DNA of 64,000 nucleotides from CALLPQ01 sp038531745 (GCA_038531745.1 JBCBBJ010000001.1:62001-126000), one strand, 5' to 3'. Shown: positions 8,176 through 17,529, counted from the first letter of the stretch. Notes: a model not told the origin generated them from the letters alone. Program-made: numbers and translations.

Positions 8176-9545
8176 TGAGCCGCCACCGCCATCGTTCCGG
8201 CCCCTTCAAAGGCAAGGCAAAACGTCAACCGCGTAGCAATCTACACCGGGCCAAACACACCGATGCGGATTTCGACGCCGCCCCGACGGTGGAAGCAACC
8301 ATTGAACGGCTCAGCGATAAGGGCGACGGTGTGGCCATGGTTGACGACCAGCCCGTATTTGTTCCGTATACGGCAACCGGTGATTTAGTGACATTCAAAC
8401 GGGTTGATGGTCACGGGCGTCTCATGAGCGTGGTGTCGCCGGGGCCGGACCGGCACGCCGCCACATACCCCCCACCATGCGTTTTGTTTGGCGATTGCGG
8501 GGGCTGTAGCTTTCAGCATTTGACCCGCGCAGCTGAAGATCTGTGGAAGCAGAGCCTGGTCATGGACGCGTTATTGGCGGAGGGTATTGCCGCGCCACCC
8601 TTGAGCCTCGCCCCGCGCCTGCCGGTGGCCGCCCGGCGGCGCGTGACCTTATCGGCACAGCGTCACGGCGCTGATGTTGTGGTGGGGTTCAGGGCAAAGC
8701 GCAGTCACCGGATTGTGCCCATGACCATGTGCGCGGTGGTGACGCCCGCCTTATTTGCCGTGATTGAGCAGTTGCCTCAGGTCTTACACCTGCTCCCGCG
8801 CCACTGGAACACACTGACCATCAGGCTAACCCAGTGCGACAACGGGTTTGATCTCGATATATCAGACGTACCCAACGCAGAAATTGACCCCATGGTAGCA
8901 GAAGAGTTTGCGCGCGCCGCCCGGATGCTTGACATCATCCGTGTCGCGATCAATGGAGTGCCCATCATCACCCATGAGGCGCCCATGGTCTTGGTTGACG
9001 ATATCCCCGTTGCTATCCCGCCAGGGGCTTTCTTACAGGCAAGCCGCGCGGGCCAGGAAAGTCTGATTGATCTGGTCGCGGCTGGCCTTTCCAGCTTCGC
9101 CATTAAGCCAGGCGCTTTAGTTGCCGATTTATTCTCCGGATGCGGTACATTTTCCTTGCCAATCACGCGGCACCATCAGGTTTATGCCGCCGACAATGAT
9201 GCGCCCGGTATTGACGCTCTGGTTCATGCCCATCGTCATTACCAAGGGTTGAAACCGCTCACCGCCAACGCCCGGGACCTCTGCCGCCAACCCCTATTAG
9301 CCGATGAATTAAACCGGTTCACCGCCATCGTCCTGGACCCGCCCCGCGCCGGCGCCCCCGCCGAGGTCAAACAGATTGCCGAGAGCACCGTCCCCTGCCT
9401 CGTCTATGTTTCCTGCAACCCAAAAAGTTTCGCCCGCGACGCGCGGCTTCTGGCCAAGGGTGGTTTTACCCTCCAAGCGCTCACACTGGTCGATCAGTTC
9501 GCCCACAGCCCGCATGTGGAGGTGGTTGGCGTTTTTGGGCGGTAA
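8175..9545 (+). CDS. TrmA/RlmD-family 23S rRNA (uracil-5-)-methyltransferase
   Basis: This 456-residue class I SAM-dependent RNA methyltransferase begins with an N-terminal basic tail and a TRAM RNA-binding domain (about 38-95). A cysteine cluster follows (C102, C108, C111 in CVLFGDCGGC, plus C186), as in the Fe-S cluster of RlmD. The C-terminal Rossmann domain has DLFSGCGTFSL as SAM loop, LDPPRAGA, and the catalytic cysteine in VYVSCNPKSFARD. It forms m5U in rRNA, and whether the target is U1939 (RlmD) or U747 (RlmC) cannot be told here. ATG 8175 shares its A with the tlyA stop. A TTG one codon earlier is less likely. Confidence 0.9.
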   Translation: MSRHRHRSGPFKGKAKRQPRSNLHRAKHTDADFDAAPTVEATIERLSDKGDGVAMVDDQPVFVPYTATGDLVTFKRVDGHGRLMSVVSPGPDRHAATYPPPCVLFGDCGGCSFQHLTRAAEDLWKQSLVMDALLAEGIAAPPLSLAPRLPVAARRRVTLSAQRHGADVVVGFRAKRSHRIVPMTMCAVVTPALFAVIEQLPQVLHLLPRHWNTLTIRLTQCDNGFDLDISDVPNAEIDPMVAEEFARAARMLDIIRVAINGVPIITHEAPMVLVDDIPVAIPPGAFLQASRAGQESLIDLVAAGLSSFAIKPGALVADLFSGCGTFSLPITRHHQVYAADNDAPGIDALVHAHRHYQGLKPLTANARDLCRQPLLADELNRFTAIVLDPPRAGAPAEVKQIAESTVPCLVYVSCNPKSFARDARLLAKGGFTLQALTLVDQFAHSPHVEVVGVFGR

Positions 9546-9625
9546 AGCGCTATGAAAGAGGCTATGACTTTATTTTTTAGGCAGTGGGCCCTGACAATAG
9601 TTTGGTGAACCGGGTGTGGTTGCAC

Positions 9626-10939
9626 CTATTCAATCAGGCCTGGGTCAAGGTCAAAATCGCGCAGGATCAATACTTCCCAGGGGAGGAGGAGGGTGCGCTC
9701 ATAGGGAGAGTGGTCGGTGCCTGCGGGCGCGGCGTGTAGCGCAATGGTGAGGCCAAGCTTGTCGAGCATGAATTGCGTATTGACGCGGGTCAGTGTTTGC
9801 GGCGCACTCTTATTGCCGCCGCGAGGGGTAGAGGGCGTCAGTGTACCGAGCGTTTTTTCGTTTCGGTTGATGGTTGCCACAAGACGTTTGCGGCCATCAC
9901 GCTGGCCCAACATGGTCAGCGCCTCACAGATAAACCGTTGCGACAGCCAAGGCAGGTGCAGTATTTCGGGGTTGGTTATTTCTTCGGCGGCATAGACCGT
10001 ACCCCAGCCCCATCCCGACAGCGTGACGGGTTTAATCCGTGTACCCTTGGCGGAGAACAAAAGCTGATGGGTCCCAGCAGGGCATAGGGCAAAAATACCG
10101 CCCATATTATAGACGAGTGGGTGGGTGAGGTTCATGGCGTACCGGTCGGTCTGTACCTCGTCACCGGCATAGGCGCGGCGTAAGCCCGGTTGGCGTGGTT
10201 GCCGATCAAGACGGCCGCGAAACCGCAAGTGGCGGGTGCCATGGTCAATCAGAAAAAGTGCCGTCGCGGTTGTCGGTGTTTTCTGCTTGCGGCTCTTGCT
10301 GGACGGACGTGAAGCGAGACGAAGCGTCAGGCGCACACCAACCCCCTCCGCCACCGGCTGTAGATCCATTTGCGCATCGGTGATTACATGGGTGATGGGT
10401 GCGTCATCAATATAGCGCGACCGCCCAGATTGGCGCATGGTGCCGGCGCCGCCCGCCGCTGGGCAATCGGGGGTAAGCTGATCATTCCCGCTGAGCGAAA
10501 GAGATTGTGGGCCCGCCGTAATGGGCTCGCGCAACCGGCTTTCCAAAAAGGTACTGAGCGCGGTGGGCAGGCGTATAAAGACAGAACCCGCCATCGCCGT
10601 GCCGTCATAAAACCCGCCCGACTGGCGCGCGGCCCCGGCAAAAACACGCAGGCCAAATCCATGCCGCGTTTGAAAAAGACAAAGCTGCTCGTGACTGGCT
10701 TCATCGGTACCAAGACGAAGCGCATCGGCGTTGCCCCCCGCTTCCCCATCAAGGGTAAGCGTACCGGCACAGACCGGATCGCCATCATCGGTTAAATTGA
10801 TGTGCAACGCCACCACAAGGATATCCCAGTTTTGTGAGACCCGCCGGGGCCCTTCGTCCCGCCAAGAGTACGCGGTCACAATCAACGTCACAATGGGCAA
10901 GCGGCAACAGGTCGGGACCAAAAGGGCCCTAGCGCACAA
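9626..10939 (-). CDS. Hypothetical protein, unrecognised family, coupled to RecD-like helicase
   Basis: The ORF can encode up to 437 residues. I do not recognise a family. The middle contains a Ser/Lys/Thr-rich linker (SRPSSKSRKQKTPTTAT) between two beta-rich halves. The C-terminal half has hydrophobic motifs such as YNMGGIFALCPAGTHQLLF and LSGWGWGTVYAAEEI. No signal peptide or membrane segment is obvious. The longest start (TTG 10939) overlaps the end of the helicase gene by 11 bases. GTG codons about 19 and 23 codons in are alternatives, and the N-terminal MCARALLVPTCC segment is not convincing. The gene is probably co-transcribed behind the helicase. Confidence 0.6.
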   Translation of the reverse strand: MCARALLVPTCCRLPIVTLIVTAYSWRDEGPRRVSQNWDILVVALHINLTDDGDPVCAGTLTLDGEAGGNADALRLGTDEASHEQLCLFQTRHGFGLRVFAGAARQSGGFYDGTAMAGSVFIRLPTALSTFLESRLREPITAGPQSLSLSGNDQLTPDCPAAGGAGTMRQSGRSRYIDDAPITHVITDAQMDLQPVAEGVGVRLTLRLASRPSSKSRKQKTPTTATALFLIDHGTRHLRFRGRLDRQPRQPGLRRAYAGDEVQTDRYAMNLTHPLVYNMGGIFALCPAGTHQLLFSAKGTRIKPVTLSGWGWGTVYAAEEITNPEILHLPWLSQRFICEALTMLGQRDGRKRLVATINRNEKTLGTLTPSTPRGGNKSAPQTLTRVNTQFMLDKLGLTIALHAAPAGTDHSPYERTLLLPWEVLILRDFDLDPGLIE

Positions 10940-12017
10940 CGGTTAGTTTTTCGGCGGCGCGGGTCACGGCGGTATAAAGCCAGCGGTCGCGGTGCTCGCG
11001 AAAGGCCCAGCTTTCATCAAACAGTACCACATGATCCCATTGGGAACCTTGGGCCTTGTGGACCGTGAGCGCATAGCCAAAATCAAACTCGTCGGCATTG
11101 CGCCGCTGGGCAAAGGGGACGCTTTCAGCACCATCGGTAAAGAACCGTGTAGGCACATTGATGGTCACGGGCTTGCCGCCTTCTTCGGGCTTGACGATCA
11201 GGCGCGACTTTGTCCCGCGTGGGCTTTTCTTCAAGCTGACCTCCCAAATGCCGCCATTGAGAAGGCCCTTCTTTTTATTATTCCGGAGGCAGACGAGCTT
11301 CTCCCCAACTTCCGGGTCGGGGTCGGTGTGGTTGTTGAGCTCGCGGATCCGCATATTGAAGTTGCGCCGGGTCTTATTGGTACCCACCAAGACCTGATCG
11401 CAATCAAGGATTACGTCGGCGTCGATATCGCGCTTCGTTAGAAAAGTCAGCGCCTCGCCGCTGGCGTCGGTGTCGCGGCCAGCGCGAATATCCATGGAAT
11501 AGCGGATGATCGGATTATCCGCTGCCTGACGATGGATCTCCATCAGCATAAAGTCGGGCTCTGCCTCGGTGAAAAAACCGCCCCCTTTAACGGGGGGCAA
11601 TTGCGCCGGGTCGCCAAGGACGAGAACCGGTGTCCCAAAGGTCAAAAGGTCCCGGCCCAGATCCTCATCAACCATGGAACATTCATCAATGATGATCAGG
11701 TCGGCCTTGGCCGCCGGTGCATCGCGGCGGATGGTAAAGCTTGGCCCATCCTCGCCATCATCTTCGCCCGTGGGCCGATAGATCAGGCTATGGATGGTTG
11801 TTGCCCCGGGACAACCCTTGGCGCGCATCACATAGGCGGCCTTGCCCGTAAATGCGGCAAAGGCAACATCACCGTCCGTATGCTCCGCAATATGCCGGGC
11901 AAGTGTCGTCTTGCCCGCGCCCGCATAGCCGAACAGCCGGAAGACCGGCGTTTCGCCTTTGCGCAGCCAGTCCCGTACGGCGCTAAGGGCGCGGTCTTGT
12001 TCGGCAGAAAATTGCAT
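10929..12017 (-). CDS. ATP-dependent DNA helicase, RecD/Dda-like (SF1)
   Basis: The 362-residue protein is a compact SF1B-type helicase. Walker A is GYAGAGKTT (30-38), Walker B is LIIIDECSMVD, the Q-containing motif III is VLVLGDPAQLPPV, and the C-terminal UvrD_C_2 domain carries YALTVHKAQGSQWDHVVL and YTAVTRAAEKL. It lacks the N-terminal region of RecD, so it resembles the stand-alone RecD-like helicases common in alphaproteobacteria. A role in DNA repair or replication fork processing is inferred. The open frame extends 44 codons further upstream, but the start is placed at MQFSAEQD (12017), which has GGAAAG just before it and where homology begins. An unrecognised gene overlaps its 3' end. 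Confidence 0.88.
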   Translation of the reverse strand: MQFSAEQDRALSAVRDWLRKGETPVFRLFGYAGAGKTTLARHIAEHTDGDVAFAAFTGKAAYVMRAKGCPGATTIHSLIYRPTGEDDGEDGPSFTIRRDAPAAKADLIIIDECSMVDEDLGRDLLTFGTPVLVLGDPAQLPPVKGGGFFTEAEPDFMLMEIHRQAADNPIIRYSMDIRAGRDTDASGEALTFLTKRDIDADVILDCDQVLVGTNKTRRNFNMRIRELNNHTDPDPEVGEKLVCLRNNKKKGLLNGGIWEVSLKKSPRGTKSRLIVKPEEGGKPVTINVPTRFFTDGAESVPFAQRRNADEFDFGYALTVHKAQGSQWDHVVLFDESWAFREHRDRWLYTAVTRAAEKLTVVR

Positions 12018-12280
12018 CGGAGCTTTCCAGTGGGTAGAGGCGCGAGGGGCTTGGTCTACCGGATCAGCAAATTGGCGTCCAGCGTGGGAAAGGATATCGG
12101 CGGAACGATTTGCGGGGGTCACCCTTGAAAATCGGCTAAAAATTCCCAATTCTTAATGGTGGGTGATCATTAGTAATATTGTGCTGTGTAAGGATTGCGG
12201 TCGCTCTTGCGGCGGCGAAGACTTATGCGACGGCGCGTTTCGCCGCGGTGGTATTGTAAAGGGCAAGGGGGCTTTTTCCA

Positions 12281-12970
12281 TTGGTTGATCTTTTTGTTGA
12301 TCCGGCTTTTGCGCCCTTTGGTCTTGCCATCGGTTTTGTCTTTTTTCTGGCCATTGTTGAGGTGGCCTCGGCATTAGCCGGTCTGTCAGCCTCTCAGGCA
12401 TTGGAAAGCGTGCTGCCTGATATTGATGCCGATTTCGATGCGGACATTGATGGCGATATGGGTGGGGAGGCGGCTGATGGGCCATCGTTTCTTCAGAATG
12501 CGCTGGCCTGGTTGTGCGTTGGCAAGGTACCAAGTCTCGTTATTTTGATCGTGTTTTTAACCGCGTTTGGGGTGGTGGGTTTTGTGGCTCAATCGGTTGC
12601 GCGTGCGCTTCTCGGCGGGCCCTTGCCGGTGATATTGCCGGCCATACTTGCGGGTTTTGCGGCCTTGCCGGCGACCCGGTCGGTTGGTCTGACGATTGCG
12701 CGGCTGATCCCGGGTGAATATTCAGAGGCGGCGAGCCAGAACCAGTTTGTGGGGCGGACCGCCACCGTCATTCGCGGGGAAGCCCGCCGGGGTCACCCCG
12801 CCGAAGCAAAGGTAAAAGGCCCGTTTGGCAAAACGCACTATATCCTGATTGAGCCGGATACGGATGACGACATTGCCGTTCAGGGCGCACAGCTTGTGAT
12901 CGTCAGCCGTTTAGGGGCGGTTTATCGCGGTGTTGAAGATTTTGATGCTTTTGTTGCTACCGGGATTTAA
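12281..12970 (+). CDS. YqiJ-like inner membrane OB-fold protein (flotillin partner)
   Basis: This 229-residue membrane protein has three to four hydrophobic segments: about 12-32 (FGLAIGFVFFLAIVEVASAL), about 84-104 and about 112-135. An acidic loop (DIDADFDADIDGDMGG) lies between the first two. The C-terminal soluble part from about 150 (QFVGRTATVIRGEARRGHPAEAKV) fits the NfeD/YqiJ OB fold. YqiJ and NfeD proteins are encoded next to flotillin-like genes, as here, and are thought to act with them in membrane microdomains. The start is TTG 12281, supported by AAGGGG at 12265-12270. No ATG in frame fits better. Confidence 0.85.
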   Translation: MVDLFVDPAFAPFGLAIGFVFFLAIVEVASALAGLSASQALESVLPDIDADFDADIDGDMGGEAADGPSFLQNALAWLCVGKVPSLVILIVFLTAFGVVGFVAQSVARALLGGPLPVILPAILAGFAALPATRSVGLTIARLIPGEYSEAASQNQFVGRTATVIRGEARRGHPAEAKVKGPFGKTHYILIEPDTDDDIAVQGAQLVIVSRLGAVYRGVEDFDAFVATGI

Positions 12971-13015
12971 TCAGCCGTAGCAATCCGTTCACAAACAAAG
13001 AGGGAGCTTTTCATC

Positions 13016-14746
13016 TTGGATATGATCAATTTTTTGCCGGGGATTAGTTCGGTACTGCTGTCGATTATTGTGGCGTTTGTCGCCATCGGGCTTATCTTTG
13101 CGCGGCTCTATCGGCGCTCATCAAAAGAGCTTTCCTTTGTGCGTACGGGCTTTGGCGGTCAAAAGGTAATCATGAATGGCGGTGCCTTGGTGTTCCCAGT
13201 GCTCCATGAGGTGATCCCGGTAAATATGAATACGCTGCGGCTGGAGGTTCGCCGGTCTAATGAGCAAGCCCTGATCACAAAGGACCGTATGCGGGTTGAT
13301 GTGCAGGCGGAGTTTTATGTTCGCGTCCAGCCAACAGTTGAGTCCATTGCCAATGCAGCCCAAACGCTTGGCCGCCGCACCATCGAACCGCGCCTTCTTA
13401 AGGAGCTGGTTGAGGGTAAGTTCGTTGATGCGTTGCGTTCGGTTGCGGCGGAAATGGCCATGGAGGAATTGCACGAACAACGGGTCAGCTTTGTCCAAAA
13501 AGTCCAGGCGGCGGTCTCCGAGGATATTCTGAAAAACGGTCTGGAACTTGAGTCCGTCTCGCTCACCGGTCTCGATCAGACGAACAAGGAGTATTTCAAT
13601 CCCGATAATGCGTTCGATGCGGAGGGGTTGACGAAACTCACAGCCGAAATCGAAGAGCGCCGCAAAAAGCGGAACGATATCGAACAGGAAACCGAAGTTC
13701 TGATCCAGCGTAAAAACCTTGAAGCCAAACAACAACGACTGACAATTTCGAGAGATCAGGAATATGCGCGTCTTGACCAGGAGCGCGAGATTGCCGTGCG
13801 CGCCGCGGCTCAGGCGGCAGAAGTTGCCAAGGAACAAGCCGAACGTGAGCGCGAGGCCGAACAAGCGCGCATCCTCGCCGAGCAATTGGTACGCGAAACG
13901 GAGTTAGAAAAGCTACGTATTGTTGAAGAAAAAGACATTGCCCGCCAACGGGCGATTGAGGCGGCAGCGGTTGAAAAGGTCAAGCAGATCGATTTGGCAG
14001 AACAGGCAAAAGATATCGCCATTGCCGAAAAATCGCGGGAAAAATCGGTGGCCGATGCTGAAGCCGATAAGGCCCGCGCCATCGCCGCCGCAGCGGCAGA
14101 GGACGTGATCTCGGCGCGCGAAACGGCCGCGGCCGCACGTGATAAGGAAATTGAACTGATCGAGGCGCGTAAAGCCGCCGAGCAAAAAGCCATTGCCGTG
14201 ACGGTTGCCGCGCAGGCGGAAAAGAAAGCCTCACTCGACCAGGCCGATGCGCTTAAAATTGCTGCCGAGGGCCGCGCCAAAGAACAAACCATTGAGGCGC
14301 AGGCTGCTGCTGAGGCTGAAAAACTCAAAGCCGCCGCGCTTGCCGCAACCTATGATGTGGAGGCCGATGGTAAACGTGCCGTCAATGAGGCGAGTAATAC
14401 GCTGTCTACGGAACAAATCGCCATGCAGGTAAAAATGGCGCTGATAGAAGCCATGCCCGAAATTATCGCCCAGTCGGTGAAACCTATTGAGAATATTGAC
14501 GGGATTAAGATCCTTCAGCTTGATGGGCTCAATGGCGGCGGCGTCGCCGGTGACAATGCGAGCGCTGGGCAGGGCGGTGTTGCTGATCAGGCCGTATCGG
14601 CTGCGCTGCGTTATCGCAGCCAGGCGCCGGTGATTGACGCGCTGATGAAAGAGTTGGGTATTGATGGCACCAGCCTCGAAGGGTTGTCGGCCCCACTCAT
14701 GGCGAATGGCAGAACGCCGACGAATCCAGACAAGGATCTCTCATAA
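13016..14746 (+). CDS. Flotillin family protein (YqiK/FloT-like)
   Basis: The 576-residue protein has an N-terminal membrane segment (about 5-28, LPGISSVLLSIIVAFVAIGLIF), an SPFH/PHB domain (about 35-205), and a very long Ala/Glu/Lys/Arg coiled coil (about 215-460, with EEKDIARQRAIEAAAVEK). The C-terminal region has LSTEQIAMQVKMALIEAMPEI followed by a low-complexity GGGVAGDNASAGQGG linker. Flotillins form large membrane-bound oligomers and organise lipid domains. The gene follows the YqiJ-like gene by 45 bases. TTG 13016 is chosen because AGGGAG (13001-13006) is spaced 9 bases from it, while ATG 13022 is 15 bases away. Confidence 0.92.
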   Translation: MDMINFLPGISSVLLSIIVAFVAIGLIFARLYRRSSKELSFVRTGFGGQKVIMNGGALVFPVLHEVIPVNMNTLRLEVRRSNEQALITKDRMRVDVQAEFYVRVQPTVESIANAAQTLGRRTIEPRLLKELVEGKFVDALRSVAAEMAMEELHEQRVSFVQKVQAAVSEDILKNGLELESVSLTGLDQTNKEYFNPDNAFDAEGLTKLTAEIEERRKKRNDIEQETEVLIQRKNLEAKQQRLTISRDQEYARLDQEREIAVRAAAQAAEVAKEQAEREREAEQARILAEQLVRETELEKLRIVEEKDIARQRAIEAAAVEKVKQIDLAEQAKDIAIAEKSREKSVADAEADKARAIAAAAAEDVISARETAAAARDKEIELIEARKAAEQKAIAVTVAAQAEKKASLDQADALKIAAEGRAKEQTIEAQAAAEAEKLKAAALAATYDVEADGKRAVNEASNTLSTEQIAMQVKMALIEAMPEIIAQSVKPIENIDGIKILQLDGLNGGGVAGDNASAGQGGVADQAVSAALRYRSQAPVIDALMKELGIDGTSLEGLSAPLMANGRTPTNPDKDLS

Positions 14747-14793
14747 GGGTACCACACGGTGCGCGGGGCAGGGGGGTGAGTCGTGCCTCCTCG

Positions 14794-14870
14794 CCTCCCC
14801 GTGGCTTGATCACGGGGTCCATGGCGTTTCTTGTTAAGGCAATCAATTTATAATCCTCGGTGGGCGGATT
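14794..14870 (+). repeat. Dispersed two-hairpin repeat, family 1, copy A (partial)
   Basis: It begins CTCCCCGTGGCTTGATCACG, whose arms form a hairpin, then passes through TCCATGGCGT and ends with ATCCTCGGTGGGCGGATT. The same order of motifs is seen at 21324-21439 and 46060-46168. The second hairpin (CCCCGCGA..TCGCGGGG) is missing here. Confidence 0.75.
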
Positions 14871-14914
14871 AAGAGGTATATTTACCCGCCAATCAAACCC
14901 TTCTCGCGGATATC

Positions 14915-16225
14915 CTATACGGGCAACCGGAGCACAGCGCGCAAACCGCCCTGGGGTGCGTTGGACAATTCTACGGCGCCGCCATGGCCGCGAGCGATAT
15001 CTCTGACCATGGCGAGGCCAAGGCCGACGCCGCTTTCATTCTGGTTACGGGCCGCATCAAGACGGGTGAACGGCTTGAAAACCTCCTCATACTGATCAGG
15101 GGGAATGCCGGGGCCATCATCGTCGACGATGATTTCGAGATGTCCCTCTGCCAATTTGAGCGACAGCCACACATGGCTGGCATGGCGCGCACCATTATTA
15201 ATAAGATTTTCAACGGCGCGTTTCACCGCCGCCGGGCGGATATCGGCAGTCATTTCCTTAATGGGGCCCAGTTCCAAGGTGCGGCCCGCCCGATGCATTT
15301 GCTCGGTAATCTGGCGCAGGAACGGGCCCATGGCGATGCTTTCGGTTTCTTCCTCAATGGATTGATTGCGCACAAAGGCGAGATATTCATCGAGCATCCG
15401 TTCCATCTCGTCCACATCTTTGCGCGTCTCGGCAACGTCCTTGCTATCGGGCAACATGGCCAGGGACAGCTTAAGCCGCGTCAAGGGCGTGCGCAAATCG
15501 TGGGAAACGCCGGCCAGCATATCCGTGCGCTGACCAATATGGCGTTTGATCCGTTCACGCATGGCCATAAATGCATAGCCCGCGCGGCGCACCTCCGTCG
15601 CCCCGGTGGGCCGGTAGTCCGGGACGTCGCGCCCACGCCCAAACGCTTCCGCCGCATGGGCAAGCCGCAGGATGGAGCGTACCTGATTGCGTAAAAACAC
15701 AATGGCAACCCAGCCGATTAAGACGGTCACGCCGATCATCCACAAAACAAAGATTGGCCCGGTGGTGGCAAATACTCGCTCGCGTAATGGCAGGAAAACC
15801 AGATAACCATCATTCACCGCCACACGCACCTCCACATAGGCGGGCCAGCTGGAGGTATTGAACCAGTAGGGATTAATCAGCCGCGCCGAAAGCTCCCGGT
15901 CAAAGGTTGAGTTATAAACGTTGAACACCGACAGCTTATCTTTTTCAGGTAGGCCTTTTTGCGGCTCGAACCGCATGGCAATGGCAAGGTCGGCATTGGC
16001 GCGGTCAAACACAGTGTCCTGGTCGCCCCGGCTTTGTGCATCTTGAAACTCCCGGGTAAGGAGGGCAATTTGCCCAGCCACATTGGCCGACAGGTTTGCG
16101 GTCACTAGCTCCCAATGGCGTTCAAAAAAGAAATAGGTTACAAAGGACTGGATCAAAAAGATCGGCAGAATGACGATCAGCACCGTGCGGGCATAAAGGC
16201 TTTTGGGCATATACCGGCGCAGCAT
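14915..16225 (-). CDS. EnvZ-type sensor histidine kinase
   Basis: The 436-residue membrane kinase has TM1 at about 13-33, a periplasmic sensor domain of about 120 residues, TM2 at about 157-178 and a HAMP linker. The dimerisation/phosphoacceptor motif is GVSHDLRTPLTRLKL (H242). The ATPase domain has N-box AVENLINNGARHA, G1 DDDGPGIP and G2 GVGLGLAMV. It starts six bases after the cognate response regulator stop, so the two form a classical pair, probably responding to envelope conditions as in EnvZ/OmpR-like systems. The signal is unknown. Position downstream of pgsA suggests a link to membrane lipid synthesis (inference). Confidence 0.92.
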   Translation of the reverse strand: MLRRYMPKSLYARTVLIVILPIFLIQSFVTYFFFERHWELVTANLSANVAGQIALLTREFQDAQSRGDQDTVFDRANADLAIAMRFEPQKGLPEKDKLSVFNVYNSTFDRELSARLINPYWFNTSSWPAYVEVRVAVNDGYLVFLPLRERVFATTGPIFVLWMIGVTVLIGWVAIVFLRNQVRSILRLAHAAEAFGRGRDVPDYRPTGATEVRRAGYAFMAMRERIKRHIGQRTDMLAGVSHDLRTPLTRLKLSLAMLPDSKDVAETRKDVDEMERMLDEYLAFVRNQSIEEETESIAMGPFLRQITEQMHRAGRTLELGPIKEMTADIRPAAVKRAVENLINNGARHASHVWLSLKLAEGHLEIIVDDDGPGIPPDQYEEVFKPFTRLDAARNQNESGVGLGLAMVRDIARGHGGAVELSNAPQGGLRAVLRLPV

Positions 16226-16231
16226 TCTTGA

Positions 16232-16948
16232 TTAATCCGTAATCAGCGCATAGCCGACACCACGCATCGTTTGCAGATAGATGGGCGTACGCGGATCATC
16301 TTCGATCTTTTTGCGCAGACGCGTCACCTGGACATCAATGGTGCGCTCCAATGTTGTGTGGGTTTGCTCTGCAAGGGCGATACGCGAAATGACTTCGCCC
16401 GGTTTGCGGCAGAGCGCGCGCAAAAGGGCAAGCTCGCTCGCGGTCAGTTTTACCAGGTTACCTGCCCGCCGCAATTCACCGCGTTCGGGTTCAAAACTGC
16501 ACCGCCCGAAGGTGAGGATTTTTTGCTTTTCGCGCAACGGCCCGGCCCGGCGGAGCAAAGCGTGGATGCGCAGTAATAGCTCGCGCGGCTCAAACGGTTT
16601 GGGCAAATAATCATCGGCGCCGCGTTCCAGTCCCTCAATCCTGTCTTCCGGCAAACCGCGGGCGGTAAGCAGCAGGATCGGCACATTGGACGCGGCCCGG
16701 ACTTTCTCCGTGAGGTCAAAGCCAGACTCGCCGGGCATCATTACATCAAGCACCAAAAGATCGAAATCCACTGCGCCCAAAAGACGGCGGGCCTCGCGCG
16801 CATTGGCGGCAAGACTGGTGCGCAGGCCATGGTCTGTCAGATAGCGATGCAATAGGTCACGGATCCGGTCATCATCATCGACAACCAGCAGATGGGGTGC
16901 ATGTTCATCCACTGTCCCGGTGGCGCGGGCCAGGCCAGATGCGCTCAT
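16232..16948 (-). CDS. OmpR/PetR-type response regulator
   Basis: The 238-residue protein has a receiver domain (D24-D26 acidic cluster, phosphoacceptor D68 in LLVLDVMMPGE, and K in DDYLPKPFEPRELLLRI) and a winged-helix domain (about 145-236, ending YLQTMRGVGYALITD). The PHLLVVDDDDRIRDLL to KPFEPRELLLRI pattern is close to PetR/OmpR regulators of alphaproteobacteria. ATG 16948 overlaps the pgsA stop as ATGA, so this start is preferred to one 11 codons upstream inside pgsA. It is translationally coupled to pgsA and followed immediately by its kinase. Confidence 0.93.
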   Translation of the reverse strand: MSASGLARATGTVDEHAPHLLVVDDDDRIRDLLHRYLTDHGLRTSLAANAREARRLLGAVDFDLLVLDVMMPGESGFDLTEKVRAASNVPILLLTARGLPEDRIEGLERGADDYLPKPFEPRELLLRIHALLRRAGPLREKQKILTFGRCSFEPERGELRRAGNLVKLTASELALLRALCRKPGEVISRIALAEQTHTTLERTIDVQVTRLRKKIEDDPRTPIYLQTMRGVGYALITD

Positions 16949-17529
16949 GGGGTTTCCCTCAACAGTTTGACAGCCTGCCAAGTGTAGCCCGCCCCCGTGT
17001 AAATTGTAAGGATCACCGCCAGCCCATAAAGCGCCATGGCAATGGCGTCCGCCGTGCTGTGCGTTGCCCCGGTGAGCATGGGTAAAACCCCGCCGGGGAC
17101 CGCGGCAAGGAGCGCAGCAATGGCGAGGCTTTGCGCGGCGGTTTTTGCTTTGGCAAGGCCCGTCACGGGGAGCGTCAGCCCGCGCGGGGCCAGGGCTTCG
17201 CGCAAGCCCGAGACAATAATTTCGCGCGCGATAATGACCAACGCCCCTAAGCTGCCAAAGCCGGTGAGCGCGCCGGTTTCAACCAAGAGGATCAAGGCCG
17301 TGACGATGAGCGCCTTATCCGCAATGGGATCAAGCGCTGCGCCCAGCGCCGAGGTCTGATCAAACCGGCGCGCCACCCAGCCATCAAGAAAATCCGTCAC
17401 GGCCGCAAGCGCAAACAGGATCAACGCCGCTGGCATCGCCCATACCGACAGGGCCCCCGGCGGCACAAAAAAGCAGACCGCGAACGGGATAATCAGCACA
17501 AAACGGAAATAGGTGAGCAGCATTGCCAT
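16945..17529 (-). CDS. pgsA: CDP-diacylglycerol--glycerol-3-phosphate 3-phosphatidyltransferase
   Basis: The 194-residue membrane enzyme makes phosphatidylglycerol phosphate from CDP-diacylglycerol and glycerol 3-phosphate, the committed step to PG and cardiolipin. The CDP-alcohol phosphotransferase signature is complete: D46, D49-G50, A53-R54, G63, D67 and D71. Five to six hydrophobic segments fit the family. The first ATG (17529) and a second two codons later are both possible. The gene heads an operon with a two-component system, and the 4-base ATGA overlap couples it to the response regulator. Confidence 0.92.
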   Translation of the reverse strand: MAMLLTYFRFVLIIPFAVCFFVPPGALSVWAMPAALILFALAAVTDFLDGWVARRFDQTSALGAALDPIADKALIVTALILLVETGALTGFGSLGALVIIAREIIVSGLREALAPRGLTLPVTGLAKAKTAAQSLAIAALLAAVPGGVLPMLTGATHSTADAIAMALYGLAVILTIYTGAGYTWQAVKLLRETP

